Shown in pieces: positions 1-10,637 of a DNA stretch of 64,000 nucleotides. Below the pieces are notes generated by a model. It had not been told where the DNA came from and did no database searches. It worked only from the letters and a program-made list of their open reading frames with translations. The translations under genes and the position numbers were made by a program. The stretch lies in assembly GCA_027315115.1 (NCBI GenBank), contig DAHUYQ010000013.1, positions 33,662 through 97,661 of the forward strand, in the 5' to 3' direction. Origin of the DNA: Solirubrobacterales bacterium. GTDB taxonomy: Bacteria > Actinomycetota > Thermoleophilia > Solirubrobacterales > Solirubrobacteraceae. How positions within the stretch are numbered: position 1 is the stretch's first letter; every line of letters starts with the position of its first letter.

Positions 1-1
1 G

Positions 2-949
2 CTGACCGCCGCCGACCTGGCGATGTACGACGCCAAGGAGTCCGGCCGCGACCGCTACGAGACCTACGGCGGGCAGATCGAGCCGTCCGATGTCGAGGGC
101 ACGCCGCTTGCGAAGGCGCGCATCGAGACGCGCCTGGAATGGGTCGAGCGGATCCGGGCGGCGCTCGACGAGGACCGGCTGGTGCTGCACGCCCAGCCTG
201 TGGTGGAGGCCTCCAGCGGCCTGATGACCCAGCACGAGCTGCTGATCAGGATGCGAGACGAGGACGGGTCGCTGATCCAGCCGGGCGCGTTCCTGCCGAT
301 CGCCGAGCGCTACGGGCTGATCCGCGAGATCGACCGCTGGGTGATCGACAACGCGATCGCGATGCTCGGCGAGCTGCGCGACGAAGGCAGGACGCCGATG
401 GTCGAGATCAACCTCTCAGGCCAGTCGCTCAGTGACCCGGACCTCGCCGATCACGTCAGGCGCGCGCTGATCGCCGCCGAGGTCGATCCGCGCCAGCTCA
501 CCTTCGAGGTGACGGAGACGGCCGCGATCGGGAACATGTCCGCCGCCAAGGGCTGCGCCGAGCGGCTGGGCGCCCTCGGGTGCCGGTTCGCGCTGGACGA
601 CTTCGGCGCCGGCTTCGGCTCCTTCTACTACCTTAAGCATCTCCCCTTCGACTTCATCAAGATCGACGGCGAGTTCGTGCGCAACTGCACCATCGACCGC
701 ATGGACCGCCTCGTGGTCAGAGCCGTGGTCGAGCTGGCCAGAGGCATGGGCAAGCGCACGATCGCCGAGTTCGTCGGCGATGAGCAGACGCTGTCGGTGC
801 TACGCGAGCTCGGCGTCGACTACGTGCAGGGCTTCCACCTGGGACGGCCCGCTCCGCTGCCGTGCTGGCTGGCCTACGCGGAGGGGATCGGCGAGCGGCC
901 GGGAACGCTGCCAAGCGAAGCGCAGCTTGCCGGCGCTCCCGGCGAGTAG
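2..949 (+). CDS. GGDEF-EAL protein, C-terminal part (EAL phosphodiesterase domain); 5' end outside window
   Basis: Frame open from base 2 (LTAADLAMYDAKESGRDRYETY = end of GGDEF), then EAL-type motifs (ELLIRM, EINLSGQSL, FALDDFGAGFGSFYYLKHLPFDFIKIDGEFV). Confidence 0.9.
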   Translation: MTAADLAMYDAKESGRDRYETYGGQIEPSDVEGTPLAKARIETRLEWVERIRAALDEDRLVLHAQPVVEASSGLMTQHELLIRMRDEDGSLIQPGAFLPIAERYGLIREIDRWVIDNAIAMLGELRDEGRTPMVEINLSGQSLSDPDLADHVRRALIAAEVDPRQLTFEVTETAAIGNMSAAKGCAERLGALGCRFALDDFGAGFGSFYYLKHLPFDFIKIDGEFVRNCTIDRMDRLVVRAVVELARGMGKRTIAEFVGDEQTLSVLRELGVDYVQGFHLGRPAPLPCWLAYAEGIGERPGTLPSEAQLAGAPGE

Positions 950-1035
950 GCCGGCGCGCAGCCGCGAGAAAGCCTGCCGGCGCTCCCGGCGAGCAGCACG
1001 TCGCGGAGCCGCCGCGTGAACTGCCCCCGGACAAA

Positions 1036-1065
1036 GATCGGCCCGCCGGGGGCAGCGGGCCGATC
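1036..1065. terminator. Perfect 10-bp hairpin GATCGGCCCG-N10-CGGGCCGATC between convergent genes
   Basis: Inverted repeat read directly; no clear U tract. Confidence 0.4.
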
Positions 1066-1211
1066 GGGGGAGGGAATGAGGGAGGGATGCTCCTCGCAGC
1101 ATGTGTTGCCCACTGACTCAGAAACCAAACCTCTGAGCGTCGAGATGGAAACGTCTATGCGGAGATGGGCGCGGCGAGCGGCCACCGCGGCCACCCGAGC
1201 CCCCGCGGCGT

Positions 1212-2231
1212 CTACGCCAGACGGGCGAGCCCGGTGGAGCCGGCGCCAGCGGGCACAGCCCGCGGACGCCGGCTCTCCTTGGCGGCATAGAGCTCGCGGT
1301 CGGCGTCGGCCAGGCACGTGTCCAGATCCTCGCCGGACAGCCATTCGCTCACGCCGACCGACCAGGTGACCTGCGCCTCCGGGCAGCGCAGACGCTCCAG
1401 CGCGTCCACCGCGTCGCCCCGGCGCGTGTCGGGCAGCAGCAGCACGAACTCGTCGCCGCCGTGGCGTGCCAGCACGTCTCCGGCGCGCACACGCCCGCGC
1501 CAGGCGGCCGCCAGATCAGCCAGCACACGATCTCCGGCGCCGTGACCGTGGTTGTCGTTGATCTCCTTGAAGCCGTCGAGGTCCAGCACGGCGACGCTGA
1601 GCGGCGTCCCGTAGCGATCGGCGATCGCACGCTCGCGTACCGCGGCAGCCAGGAAGCCGCTGCGGTTGAGCAGCCCGGTGAGCTGGTCGGTGCCCGCCTG
1701 CGCGCGCAGGCTCTCGTTCAGGCCTGAGAGGACGAAGCCGAGCGCGCACACGGTGCAGGAGACGACCAGCCAGGGCAGCAGGATGTCGGGAATGCCGTTG
1801 GCCAGCAACGCCACGGTGAAGCTGGCGACGATCAGGGCAACCTCGAAGGCCACGGCCTTCGGCGGGAAGAAGTAGGCCGCGTATGCGGCGATCCACGTGT
1901 ACATGAAGGCGGTCATGACCATCCCGCCGCGGGTGGTGGCCGCCGCGATCACCGTGCTCTCCATCAGCACCGCTGTCGTGATCGCGACCTCGAACGCGCC
2001 CAGCGGCAACTGTGCGCCGCACACCCAGATCCAAAGCGCGATCAGGCAGGCCAGCACGCCGATGGCGGCGTCGAGATGAACCGGGGCGTGCGGGCTGAAC
2101 GGCTGTACGACCGAGATCAGCGCGCTGACTCCCCCCAGCAGGAACATCAACGCGGCCGTCCACACCATCTGCGGGCGAGCATTGTCGAGGCGAAGCTGCC
2201 CAGGAAGCGACCGTGGGTGTTGCGAGCGCAT
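1212..2231 (-). CDS. Membrane-anchored GGDEF diguanylate cyclase
   Basis: Multiple TM segments then [12 protein letters not shown]...[13 protein letters not shown]; start at MRSQHPRS. Confidence 0.85.
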   Translation of the reverse strand: MRSQHPRSLPGQLRLDNARPQMVWTAALMFLLGGVSALISVVQPFSPHAPVHLDAAIGVLACLIALWIWVCGAQLPLGAFEVAITTAVLMESTVIAAATTRGGMVMTAFMYTWIAAYAAYFFPPKAVAFEVALIVASFTVALLANGIPDILLPWLVVSCTVCALGFVLSGLNESLRAQAGTDQLTGLLNRSGFLAAAVRERAIADRYGTPLSVAVLDLDGFKEINDNHGHGAGDRVLADLAAAWRGRVRAGDVLARHGGDEFVLLLPDTRRGDAVDALERLRCPEAQVTWSVGVSEWLSGEDLDTCLADADRELYAAKESRRPRAVPAGAGSTGLARLA

Positions 2232-2387
2232 CGAGGGCACCTGTCTTCTTGTCGGCTGCCGCCAAAGCCTGCTTGAGCCGGCAGGAGCCCGGAGAGCCTG
2301 ATTCTCGGCAATTTCCGTAGTTGACCGCGGATCGGCGTGCCGGCAGGCGAGCCCGGCGCGGCAGGCGAGCCGCACTACGCTGTCCGC

Positions 2388-3116
2388 ATGTCCTTCTTCT
2401 TCCGCAAGAACACGAGCATGGTCGACGCCGCGAGCGCGCTGCCGGGCCGCCAGAGCCCGGTTCTCCTCGGCGGCGCCCACGCTGTCCTCGGCAGCCCTCT
2501 GCACCCTCCGTTTCCGCCGGGCACCGAGCAGGCGATCTTCGCGCTCGGGTGCTTCTGGGGCGCGGAGCGGATCTTCTGGCAGCTTCCCGGCGTCTATGTG
2601 ACCGCGGTCGGCTATGCCGGCGGCTTCACGCCAAACCCCACATACGAGGAGGTCTGCAGCGGGCGCACCGGGCACGCCGAGGCGGTGCTGGTCGTCTTCG
2701 ACCCTCAGGCCATCTCCTACGAGGAGCTGCTGCGCCACTTCTGGGAGGGCCACGACCCCACCCAGGGCATGCGCCAGGGCAACGATGTCGGCACGCAGTA
2801 CCGCTCGGCGATCTACTGGACCTCAGAGGCCCAGCGCGAGGCCGCCAACGCCTCCAAGCGGGCATACCAGCAGGTGCTCGGCGCCTCCGGCTATGGCCAG
2901 ATCACCACCGAGATCGAGCAGGCGGCGGCCGGGACCGCGGCAGGCGGGACCGCGACCGGGACCGCGGCGGCCGGGACCGCGGCAGGCGGGACCGCCTTCT
3001 TCTACGCGGAGGACTACCACCAGCAATACCTGCACAAGAACCCGGGCGGCTACTGCGGCCTGGGCGGCACCGGCGTGAGCTGTCCGGTGGGGCTGGGATT
3101 GCGGACCGGCGGCTGA
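2388..3116 (+). CDS. msrA: Peptide-methionine (S)-S-oxide reductase
   Basis: [48 protein letters not shown]. Confidence 0.93.
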   Translation: MSFFFRKNTSMVDAASALPGRQSPVLLGGAHAVLGSPLHPPFPPGTEQAIFALGCFWGAERIFWQLPGVYVTAVGYAGGFTPNPTYEEVCSGRTGHAEAVLVVFDPQAISYEELLRHFWEGHDPTQGMRQGNDVGTQYRSAIYWTSEAQREAANASKRAYQQVLGASGYGQITTEIEQAAAGTAAGGTATGTAAAGTAAGGTAFFYAEDYHQQYLHKNPGGYCGLGGTGVSCPVGLGLRTGG

Positions 3117-3193
3117 GAAGCCCTATCAAGCGCCGCGGCGGCCGGACATCCTGTCCGACCGCCGCGTTCCGGCGCTTGCTTGGCGAACCCTCG

Positions 3194-4609
3194 CTAGGAG
3201 GACCCTCCAGCGGCCACGGGAGCCGGCTGGAAGCTCGGCGCATGCGGCCCTCCGAGCGTCGGCACGTCCGAGGGGTAGACCTCGTTGCCGTGGATCGCGT
3301 GATCGCCGATCTCCAGCTCATCGTCGGAGAGGCGAAGCGGGATGAAGATCCCGACCAGCTTCAGCAGGACGAACGTCCCCGCCGCGCTGAAGAGGATCAC
3401 CCACAGAGCGGTCTCAGCCTGCCAGCGCAGCAGTTTGAAGCTGCCGTGGATCGCTCCTCCGATGCCGGGCAGGTTTTCCGCGCCTTTTATGCCGATGTAC
3501 TCGACAATGTGCGGGTCGGCCAGCACGCCGACCAGCAGGCCGCCCATCAGTCCCGCGATTCCGTGGGTGTAGATCACGCCGAGCGTGTCGTCCACGCTGC
3601 GGAAGATCGGGGCCCGCGAGAGGAACCGGATCGACATCCACACGACCGTCGAGGCGACGACGCCCATGATGAGCGCGCCGTAGCCGTTGACGAAGCCGGC
3701 CGCGGGCGTGATCGCCACCAGGCCCGTGATCATGCCGTTGACCGAGCCGAGCAGGGAAGGCTTTTCGCGGAAGATGTAGTCCCAGGCGATCCATACGAGC
3801 ATCGCCACCGCGGTGCAGAGGTTGGTGTTCAGCACCGCCGCCGCCGCGTTGGCGCCGGCGTAGTAGGAGTCACCGCCGTTGAAGCCGTTCCAGCCCAGCC
3901 ACAGCAGGCCCGCTCCGACGGCGACCATCAGCAGGTTGTTGGGAGCATCGACCTCTCGATCTCGCTGCAGTCGAGGCCCGATCACCGCGGCCGCCACGAA
4001 CCCGGACACGCCGGCCGCGAGGTGGATCACATACCCGCCGGAGTAGTCCAGGGCGCCGTGCGCGGCGAAGTAGCCACCGCCCCAGATCAGGAACGCGTTG
4101 ATCGTGTAGACGAACGTGATCCACAGCAGCACGAACGGGATCCACGCCTTGAAGTTGATGCGGCCCAGAACCGAGCCGAGCATCAGGATCGGCGTGATCG
4201 CCGCGAAGACGAACTGGAAGTAGACCAGCGTTGACTGAGGGAAGTGGAACGCCGGCCCCGTCGTTATCGACGGGATCGCCGCCTGTCCCTCCTCGGCCGC
4301 GTGCCCGAGCACGCTTCCCGGCTGCCCCCAGAAGGTGTCGAAGAAGCCCGTGCCTTTGCCTATCGGACTTCCGAAGCCCATCTTGAAGGCCCACAAGACC
4401 CAGGCGACGAGCACGAGCGAGAACGCGACGAAGGTGAGCATCATGCTGTTTACAGACCAGCGCTTCTGCATGACCCCGCCATAGAAGACCGCAAGGCCGG
4501 GGATGCTCATCAGTCCGACCAGCGTCGCGGCCGTCATCTGCCAGGCGTTGTCGCCCGGGTTCAGCCACGAGGGGTATGAGAGCCATTCTGCTACGGCCAA
4601 GATGGGCAT
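3194..4609 (-). CDS. amt: Ammonium transporter (Amt family)
   Basis: GDNAWQMTAATLVGLMSIPGLAVFYGG, DYSGGYVIHLAAGVSGFVAA, TNLCTAVAMLVW. Confidence 0.92.
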   Translation of the reverse strand: MPILAVAEWLSYPSWLNPGDNAWQMTAATLVGLMSIPGLAVFYGGVMQKRWSVNSMMLTFVAFSLVLVAWVLWAFKMGFGSPIGKGTGFFDTFWGQPGSVLGHAAEEGQAAIPSITTGPAFHFPQSTLVYFQFVFAAITPILMLGSVLGRINFKAWIPFVLLWITFVYTINAFLIWGGGYFAAHGALDYSGGYVIHLAAGVSGFVAAAVIGPRLQRDREVDAPNNLLMVAVGAGLLWLGWNGFNGGDSYYAGANAAAAVLNTNLCTAVAMLVWIAWDYIFREKPSLLGSVNGMITGLVAITPAAGFVNGYGALIMGVVASTVVWMSIRFLSRAPIFRSVDDTLGVIYTHGIAGLMGGLLVGVLADPHIVEYIGIKGAENLPGIGGAIHGSFKLLRWQAETALWVILFSAAGTFVLLKLVGIFIPLRLSDDELEIGDHAIHGNEVYPSDVPTLGGPHAPSFQPAPVAAGGSS

Positions 4610-4799
4610 ATGCCTCCATTTCCTAAGTGATGCTGCCGCCCCCATGCCTTGACTTGCAAGGGCGCGGCACCGCTAGAGGAGCATCAAATCCGCCCGGCGC
4701 GGGGCTTAGTAGGGAGGCATGGCCAACACTTGGCCAAGCGGTTTGGCCATATGTAGAAGGCGCCTGGAGAGCGCCCCGCAGAGCGCTCTGGACGGCTTC

Positions 4800-5153
4800 T
4801 CAGGAGCTGCCGTAGGGCAGGCCTGCCTGCCTGCAGGCCGCATGCAGCAGGCCGTGGGCGGCCAGGCCCGGGTTTTCGGCGGGCTGCGCGCACATCTGCC
4901 TGGCCTTGGCGCCGCAGGCGTGCGAGACGGCCGCGCCGAGCGTGCTGGGGAAGGTCACTTCGATGCAGCCAGCTCGGTGCTTGGGCGCGTTGGCCGAGGC
5001 GACGATGATCACCGCGGCGATCGCCGCGAGCATGCAGGCGATGGCGCCACCGAGCGCGATCTTGGAGCCGCGCGTCCAGCGCAGCGGCTCCGAGAGCCGC
5101 TTCTGCTGGCCGACCATCACCACGGCGAGATCACCATCAGGCGATTCTGGCAC
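4800..5153 (-). CDS. Small single-TM protein, unknown function
   Basis: ORF with one TM stretch. Confidence 0.4.
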   Translation of the reverse strand: MPESPDGDLAVVMVGQQKRLSEPLRWTRGSKIALGGAIACMLAAIAAVIIVASANAPKHRAGCIEVTFPSTLGAAVSHACGAKARQMCAQPAENPGLAAHGLLHAACRQAGLPYGSS

Positions 5154-5192
5154 CTGCGCGTGCGCTTCGCATGCCGCCGGGCGCGCTGGCCG

Positions 5193-5600
5193 TCAGCTCG
5201 CCTTCTCGGGCGAGAAGGCGAGCGCGGCGGAGTTGATGCAGAAGCGCTGGCCGTCCGGCCCGGGGCCATCGTCGAAGACGTGGCCCAGGTGCCCGCCGCA
5301 GCGGCGGCAGAGCACCTCTGTGCGTTTCATCAGGAAGCTGTTGTCCGCTCGCAGCTCCACCGCCTCGGCCAGCGCCGGCTCGGTGAAGCTCGGCCAGCCG
5401 CTGCCGGATTCGAACTTGGCCTGCGAGCTGAAGAGGTCCGCGCTGCAGCCGGCGCAGGTGTACATGCCGGACTCCTTGTTGTAGAGCAGGCTGCCGGTGA
5501 ACGGAGCCTCCGTGCCCGCTCCGCGCAGCACCTCGTACTGCTCGGGCGTGAGCTCCGCCGCCCACTGCGCTTCGCTCTTCTCGACCTTGCTCTGCTCCAT
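5193..5600 (-). CDS. msrB: Peptide-methionine (R)-S-oxide reductase
   Basis: YTCAGCSADLFSSQAKFESGSGWPSF, CRRCGGHLGHVFDDGP, RFCINSAAL. Confidence 0.95.
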   Translation of the reverse strand: MEQSKVEKSEAQWAAELTPEQYEVLRGAGTEAPFTGSLLYNKESGMYTCAGCSADLFSSQAKFESGSGWPSFTEPALAEAVELRADNSFLMKRTEVLCRRCGGHLGHVFDDGPGPDGQRFCINSAALAFSPEKAS

Positions 5601-5673
5601 GAGCCACGTTCTAGCAGGAGCCGGCCGCCGGCCGCTGGTATAGTCATTTTGACGTTTACGTAAGATTTTACCG

Positions 5674-7206
5674 ATGCAGACGGAAACGCCCGACATACCA
5701 CGCAGATCGCGCCTGGCGCCGATCTCCCACGATCGCTACAAGTGGTGGGCGCTCTCCTGCACGAGCCTCGGGATGCTGCTCGCGGCCACCAACTCGGGCA
5801 CGCTGATCATCGCGCTCCCGAGCCTGGAGCGCTCGCTGCACACGAGCCTGCTGGCGCTCGTCTGGGTGATCCTCGCCTACATGATCGCGGCGACCGTCCT
5901 GGTCCTGACGGCCGGGCGGCTCTCGGACCTCTTCGGGCGCAAGCGCGCCTACGTCGGCGGGTTCGTGGTCTTCGCGCTCGCCTCGCTCGGGGCGGGCTTC
6001 TCGGGCGGCTCCACGGAGCTGATCCTCTGGCGGATCCTGCAGGGGATCGGCTCCGCCTTCCTGTTCGCCAACGCCCCCGCGCTGGTCACCGACGCGTTCC
6101 CCAAGCGGCAGCTCGGCCTGGCGATGGGAGCCAACACGATGATCGCCGCCGTGGGGCTGGTGCTCGGCCCGGTGCTGGGCGGCGCGCTGGTGGCGATCTC
6201 CTGGCCCTGGGTGTTCTGGTTCAACGTGCCGGTGGCGCTGGCGGGCGCGGCGTGGGCGGCGCTCGTGCTGCGGGAGCTCGCCAAGCCCGACCAGGTACGC
6301 GGCTATGACCTGCCCGGCACCGTGACCTTCGTGCTCGGCCTGACCGGCCTGGTGCTCGGGGTCTCACGCGGCGGCCTGTCGGGGTGGGGCGATCCGATCG
6401 CGCTGTCCGGGCTGATCGCGGCCACTGTGCTGCTGCCGGCCTGGGTGGTGATCGAGCATCACACGCGCGTGCCGATGCTCGACCTGACGCTCTTCTCCAG
6501 CCGCCTCTTCGGCGCCGCGGCGGCCGCCGCGCTGATCAACGGGCTCGCTCGCTTCGCCCTGATGTTCGTGTTCGTCTTCTACTTCCAGGGCGCCCAGGGC
6601 GCCGACCCGATCACCGCCGGCATCGAGCTGATACCGCTCGCGCTGGGAATGCTCGTGGCCTCGCCCATCGCGGGCATCTATGCCGACAGGCACGGCTCGC
6701 GCGGCCTGGCCGCCGCGGGGATGGCGCTGACCGGCGCCGGCCTGGCGGCGATGACCACACTGCAGGCTCACTCCCCCTACTGGCAAAGCGCGCTGTGGCT
6801 GACTATCGTCGGGGTCGGGTCCGGGATGTTCAACTCGCCAAACACCTCCGCGATGATGGGAGCCGTTCCCGCGCACCGCCGCGGCATCGCGGCCGGCGCC
6901 AGGACGCTGCTGCAGAACACCGGCGCCGTCGTCTCGATCGCGCTGGTGATGGCTCTGATCACCGCGGCGATACCGAAGCCGACCCTGTTCGCGATCTTCT
7001 CAGGCCTAAGCAAGGGCCTCTCCAGCCAGAAGCTCGCGCCGTTCATCGCCAACATGCACCTCGCGCTGTGGGTGCTGGCGGGGATCGCGGCCTTCGGCGT
7101 GCTGGTCTGCCTGATGCGCCCGCGCCACGTCGCCGCGCACGAGGCTCACCAGGCTCACGAGCACGGGCCCACGCCCCGCCCCGCCGACGCGCACGCGGGC
7201 GCCTGA
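5674..7206 (+). CDS. MFS drug:H+ antiporter (DHA2-like)
   Basis: ~14 TM ORF, LSDLFGRKRAYVGGFVVFALAS motif. Confidence 0.88.
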   Translation: MQTETPDIPRRSRLAPISHDRYKWWALSCTSLGMLLAATNSGTLIIALPSLERSLHTSLLALVWVILAYMIAATVLVLTAGRLSDLFGRKRAYVGGFVVFALASLGAGFSGGSTELILWRILQGIGSAFLFANAPALVTDAFPKRQLGLAMGANTMIAAVGLVLGPVLGGALVAISWPWVFWFNVPVALAGAAWAALVLRELAKPDQVRGYDLPGTVTFVLGLTGLVLGVSRGGLSGWGDPIALSGLIAATVLLPAWVVIEHHTRVPMLDLTLFSSRLFGAAAAAALINGLARFALMFVFVFYFQGAQGADPITAGIELIPLALGMLVASPIAGIYADRHGSRGLAAAGMALTGAGLAAMTTLQAHSPYWQSALWLTIVGVGSGMFNSPNTSAMMGAVPAHRRGIAAGARTLLQNTGAVVSIALVMALITAAIPKPTLFAIFSGLSKGLSSQKLAPFIANMHLALWVLAGIAAFGVLVCLMRPRHVAAHEAHQAHEHGPTPRPADAHAGA

Positions 7207-7227
7207 GCGGCGCGGCATCATAGAGAT

Positions 7228-7716
7228 ATGAATATGAGCGTTCTCCAGGGCACCATCAAGCCAACCGGGGATGGCACGGACGCGTTGCGTCAGACGCTGC
7301 GGATCGGTGAGGTGGCAAAGCTCGTCGGCACCACCCCCCGCACGATCCGCTACTACGAGGAGATCGGCCTGCTGCCCGAGACTCCCGACCGGGCCTCCGG
7401 CAGCCACCGCCTCTACTCGGAGGCCGAGGTGGAGCGGCTGCGAGAGGTGATGCGCCTGAAGAGCCTGCTCGGCGTCTCGCTGGAGGAACTGAAGACGCTG
7501 CTGGCGGCCGAGGAGGCCCGCAGCGCCGTCCGAGCCCAGCTCAAGCGCGAGGACGTGCAGCCGCAGCGCAGGCGCAGCCTGCTCGAAGAGGCGCTTGGAC
7601 ACATCGAGCGCCAGCTCGAGCTGGTGCGCGGCCGCGCCGCCGAGCTGACCAAGCTGCAGGCCGAGCTCTCGGAGACCAGGGCTCGGGTGCGCCGCAAGAT
7701 CAGGGAGATGGACTGA
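7228..7716 (+). CDS. MerR-family transcriptional regulator
   Basis: LRIGEVAKLVGTTPRTIRYYEEIGLLPE...HRLYSEAEVERL. Confidence 0.92.
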   Translation: MNMSVLQGTIKPTGDGTDALRQTLRIGEVAKLVGTTPRTIRYYEEIGLLPETPDRASGSHRLYSEAEVERLREVMRLKSLLGVSLEELKTLLAAEEARSAVRAQLKREDVQPQRRRSLLEEALGHIERQLELVRGRAAELTKLQAELSETRARVRRKIREMD

Positions 7717-7881
7717 CGGGCAGGGCCGCCGCGGGGCAGGCTCGCCCGAGCGGAGTTCGCTGCAGCGGAGCTCGCCCGAGCGGAGCTCGCTGCACCGAAC
7801 TTTGCCGGCCGCGCGCCCACGCCGGGCGATCTTCTACTGTGATCTGAGTGGCGAGCGGCGGATCGCGAAAGGAGGCCGGCG

Positions 7882-9462
7882 GTGGCTCGTAAGTGGTGGA
7901 CGCTGACCGCGGTCTGCATCGCGATCTTCATGCTGCTGCTGGACATCACTGTCGTCAACGTGGCGCTGCCCTCGATCCAGCGGGACCTGCGCTCCTCCTT
8001 CTCCGACCTGCAGTGGGTGGTCAACGCCTACGCGCTGACGTTGGCGGCCTTCCTGCTGACCGGCGGCGCGGTCTCCGACCTGGTCGGGCGCAGGCGGGTG
8101 TTCATGGCGGGCCTTGTGATCTTCACCTTCTCCTCGGCGGTCTGCGGCATCTCCGGCAGCCCGCTGATGCTGAACCTCGCACGCGCCGTCCAGGGCGTGG
8201 GCGGCGCGCTGATGTTCGCGACCTCGCTCGCCCTGATCGCCCAGGCATTCCACGGGCGCGAGCGCGGCACCGCCTTCGGCGTCTTCGGCGCGGTGACCGG
8301 CGCCGCGGTGGCGGTCGGGCCGGTGCTCGGCGGCATCATCACCTCCGGGATCGGCTGGAAATGGATCTTCTTCGTCAACGTGCCGATCGGGATCGCGGCC
8401 GTGGCGCTCACCCTCACGCAGGTGCAGGAGTCCAGGGACCCGGAGGCGCGCGGCGTGGACTGGATCGGGCTGATCACCTTCTCCGGCGCCCTGTTCCTGC
8501 TCGTCTACGCGCTCACGCAGGGCAACGAAAAGGGCTGGGGCTCCACGCTGATCCTCGGCTTCCTGATCGCCTCGGTGGCACTGCTCGTCGTGTTCGTGAT
8601 CGCCGAGGCCAAGCAGTCGCGGCCGATGCTCGACCTCTCGCTGTTCCGGCGGCCCGCGTTCACCGGCGCGAGCATCGTCGCCTTCTCCGTGTCCGCCTCG
8701 ATCTTCGCGATGTTCCTCTACATCACGCTCTATGTGCAGGACGTGCTCGGCTACGACGCGCTGCAGGCCGGCCTGCGCTTCCTGCCGGTGACGCTGCTGT
8801 CCTTCGCGGTGGCGCCAGTCGCCGGCCGCATGAGCGTGCGGATGCCGGTGCGCCTGCTGCTCGGCGCGGGGCTCGCGCTGGTGGGCGTCGGGCTGATGGC
8901 CATGACCGCGATCGACGCGACCAGCGGCTGGACCACGCTGATCCCCGGCTTCGTGCTCGCCGGCGCGGGCATCGGCCTGATCAACCCGCCGCTGGCCGCC
9001 ACCGCCGTGGGGGTCGTGCACCACACCCGCAGCGGCATGGCCTCGGGCATCAACAGCACCTTCCGCCAGGTCGGCATCGCGACCGGCATCGCGGGCCTCG
9101 GCGCGATCTTCCAGCACCAGGTGGTCAGCACCACCTCCAGCAGCCTTGCGGCCAGCGGACAGGCGCACGCCGTGCAGGCGGCAGCGCATGGGCAGCTTCC
9201 CGCGCTGCTGCAATCCGGCGAAGTGCACAAGGTGATGGGCGCCCTCTCCCCCTCCGCGCGCGGCGCGCTGGAGCACGCCTACCGCGTCGGCTTCACCGAA
9301 GCGTTCAGCACGATCCTGCTGATCGGCGGCGCGGTGGCCCTGCTCGGCGCGGTGGCTGCGCTGCTGCTCGTGCGCCAGCGCGACTTCGTGGCCGCCGGAG
9401 CACCGGAGGGCCAGCCGGCCCAGCCGCGCGAGCCCGACCAGGTCGGCGCGGCGGCGGGCTGA
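7882..9462 (+). CDS. MFS transporter, EmrB/QacA-like
   Basis: FMLLLDITVVNVALPSIQRDL, VSDLVGRRRVFMAGL. Confidence 0.9.
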   Translation: MARKWWTLTAVCIAIFMLLLDITVVNVALPSIQRDLRSSFSDLQWVVNAYALTLAAFLLTGGAVSDLVGRRRVFMAGLVIFTFSSAVCGISGSPLMLNLARAVQGVGGALMFATSLALIAQAFHGRERGTAFGVFGAVTGAAVAVGPVLGGIITSGIGWKWIFFVNVPIGIAAVALTLTQVQESRDPEARGVDWIGLITFSGALFLLVYALTQGNEKGWGSTLILGFLIASVALLVVFVIAEAKQSRPMLDLSLFRRPAFTGASIVAFSVSASIFAMFLYITLYVQDVLGYDALQAGLRFLPVTLLSFAVAPVAGRMSVRMPVRLLLGAGLALVGVGLMAMTAIDATSGWTTLIPGFVLAGAGIGLINPPLAATAVGVVHHTRSGMASGINSTFRQVGIATGIAGLGAIFQHQVVSTTSSSLAASGQAHAVQAAAHGQLPALLQSGEVHKVMGALSPSARGALEHAYRVGFTEAFSTILLIGGAVALLGAVAALLLVRQRDFVAAGAPEGQPAQPREPDQVGAAAG

Positions 9463-9588
9463 ACTGCAATTTCGTGTGTGCCATCCCCGGCGATTCGTAT
9501 CGTCGTGGCATGTCACGCAGACGGTGGACAGCAGATGGCAGCCCCCGCCCGGCTTGGCGCAAGCTCACTGCGGAGGTAGCATGACCTC

Positions 9589-10179
9589 ATGGCCGCCACC
9601 GCGACAGCGACTGCCAAGATCGCAGAGTCCACGATTCCCCTGCCGATCCATCGACTCGACGTGGACACCTACAACAGGATCGTCGCCTCCGGCGCACTGG
9701 AGGGGCAGCGGGTCGAGCTGCTCGACGGGGTGCTGGTGCAAATGAGCCCGCAGAGCCCCGCGCACTCGCTTGTGATCACGATGCTGATGCGGCACTTCGC
9801 GGCAGCCCCACGCTGGTGGACACAGGTGCAGATGCCGCTTGAGGTGCGTCCCGACTCGGAGCCTGAGCCGGACTTGGCCGTATTCGCCGAGCGGCCAGAG
9901 CCGGGCCGGCACCACCACACTGCTCTGCTGGCGGTCGAGGTCGCCGTCAGCTCACAGATGATCGACCGCAACGTGAAGGCGGCCAAGTACGCTCGCGCCG
10001 ACATACCCACCTACTGGCTGATCGACGTGCCCGCTCGCACCGTCGAGGTCTACACCCGCCCGAGCGAGCGGGGATATGACCGATGCCAGAGCTACGGCGC
10101 TGACGCCACGCTGCCCTGCGAACTGGACGACGTCCCCGACATCGATCTCGCCGCCCTGTTCGAGGGCATCGAGAGCTGA
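9589..10179 (+). CDS. Uma2-family (DUF820) putative endonuclease
   Basis: VELLDGVLVQMSPQSPAHS, EPEPDLAVF, LAVEVAVSSQMIDRNVKAAKYARADIPTYWLIDV. Confidence 0.88.
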   Translation: MAATATATAKIAESTIPLPIHRLDVDTYNRIVASGALEGQRVELLDGVLVQMSPQSPAHSLVITMLMRHFAAAPRWWTQVQMPLEVRPDSEPEPDLAVFAERPEPGRHHHTALLAVEVAVSSQMIDRNVKAAKYARADIPTYWLIDVPARTVEVYTRPSERGYDRCQSYGADATLPCELDDVPDIDLAALFEGIES

Positions 10180-10314
10180 AACGGGGCTCGTCTGCAGACG
10201 CGTCGCAGGGTAGGGCAAAACCGGTGCTGCACGGTGTCACGCCCCCGAGACGAGCAGTTCGCAGTTCGAGAGCGCCGGCTCGCGCCGCCCAGCGGGGCCT
10301 CTGAGAGCGGGCGA

Positions 10315-10551
10315 TCAGTCGGACGCGCCGGCGTCCAGCGAATCGGGGCGGGCGTCCGCCGCGCGGGCGCGATAGCCGCCGCACCGGAGCACCGGCACGC
10401 GCGGGTATCGTGGGTAGGCGGGATCGTCGCGCGAGCGGTTGCACAGCGAGAAGCGCGAGCCCCGGGTGTTCGTGACGACCCGCTGAAAGAAGCAGGTCTC
10501 GCAAAGGCCCGCGTGGGGGCCGCCAGGCGCGCCGGTGGACTCGATCGCCAT
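10315..10551 (-). CDS. Small conserved Cys-rich protein
   Basis: GLCETCFFQRVVTNTRGSRFSLCNRSRDDPAYPRYPRVPVLRCGGY. Confidence 0.65.
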   Translation of the reverse strand: MAIESTGAPGGPHAGLCETCFFQRVVTNTRGSRFSLCNRSRDDPAYPRYPRVPVLRCGGYRARAADARPDSLDAGASD

Positions 10552-10637
10552 CGCGGCCAGGCTATCTGCAAGCGCGGCCGGCGACCCGCCTGGCTACGTA
10601 GCTTCACCGACATGCGATAATCGTTGACCAAGCAACT

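Noticed and set aside
3882-3900. CCGTTGAAGC-like match to the CRISPR repeat 3' end within amt
   Set aside because: 10-nt match inside a conserved coding region, without flanking stem-loop or a second repeat half, unlike the element at 49474-49572
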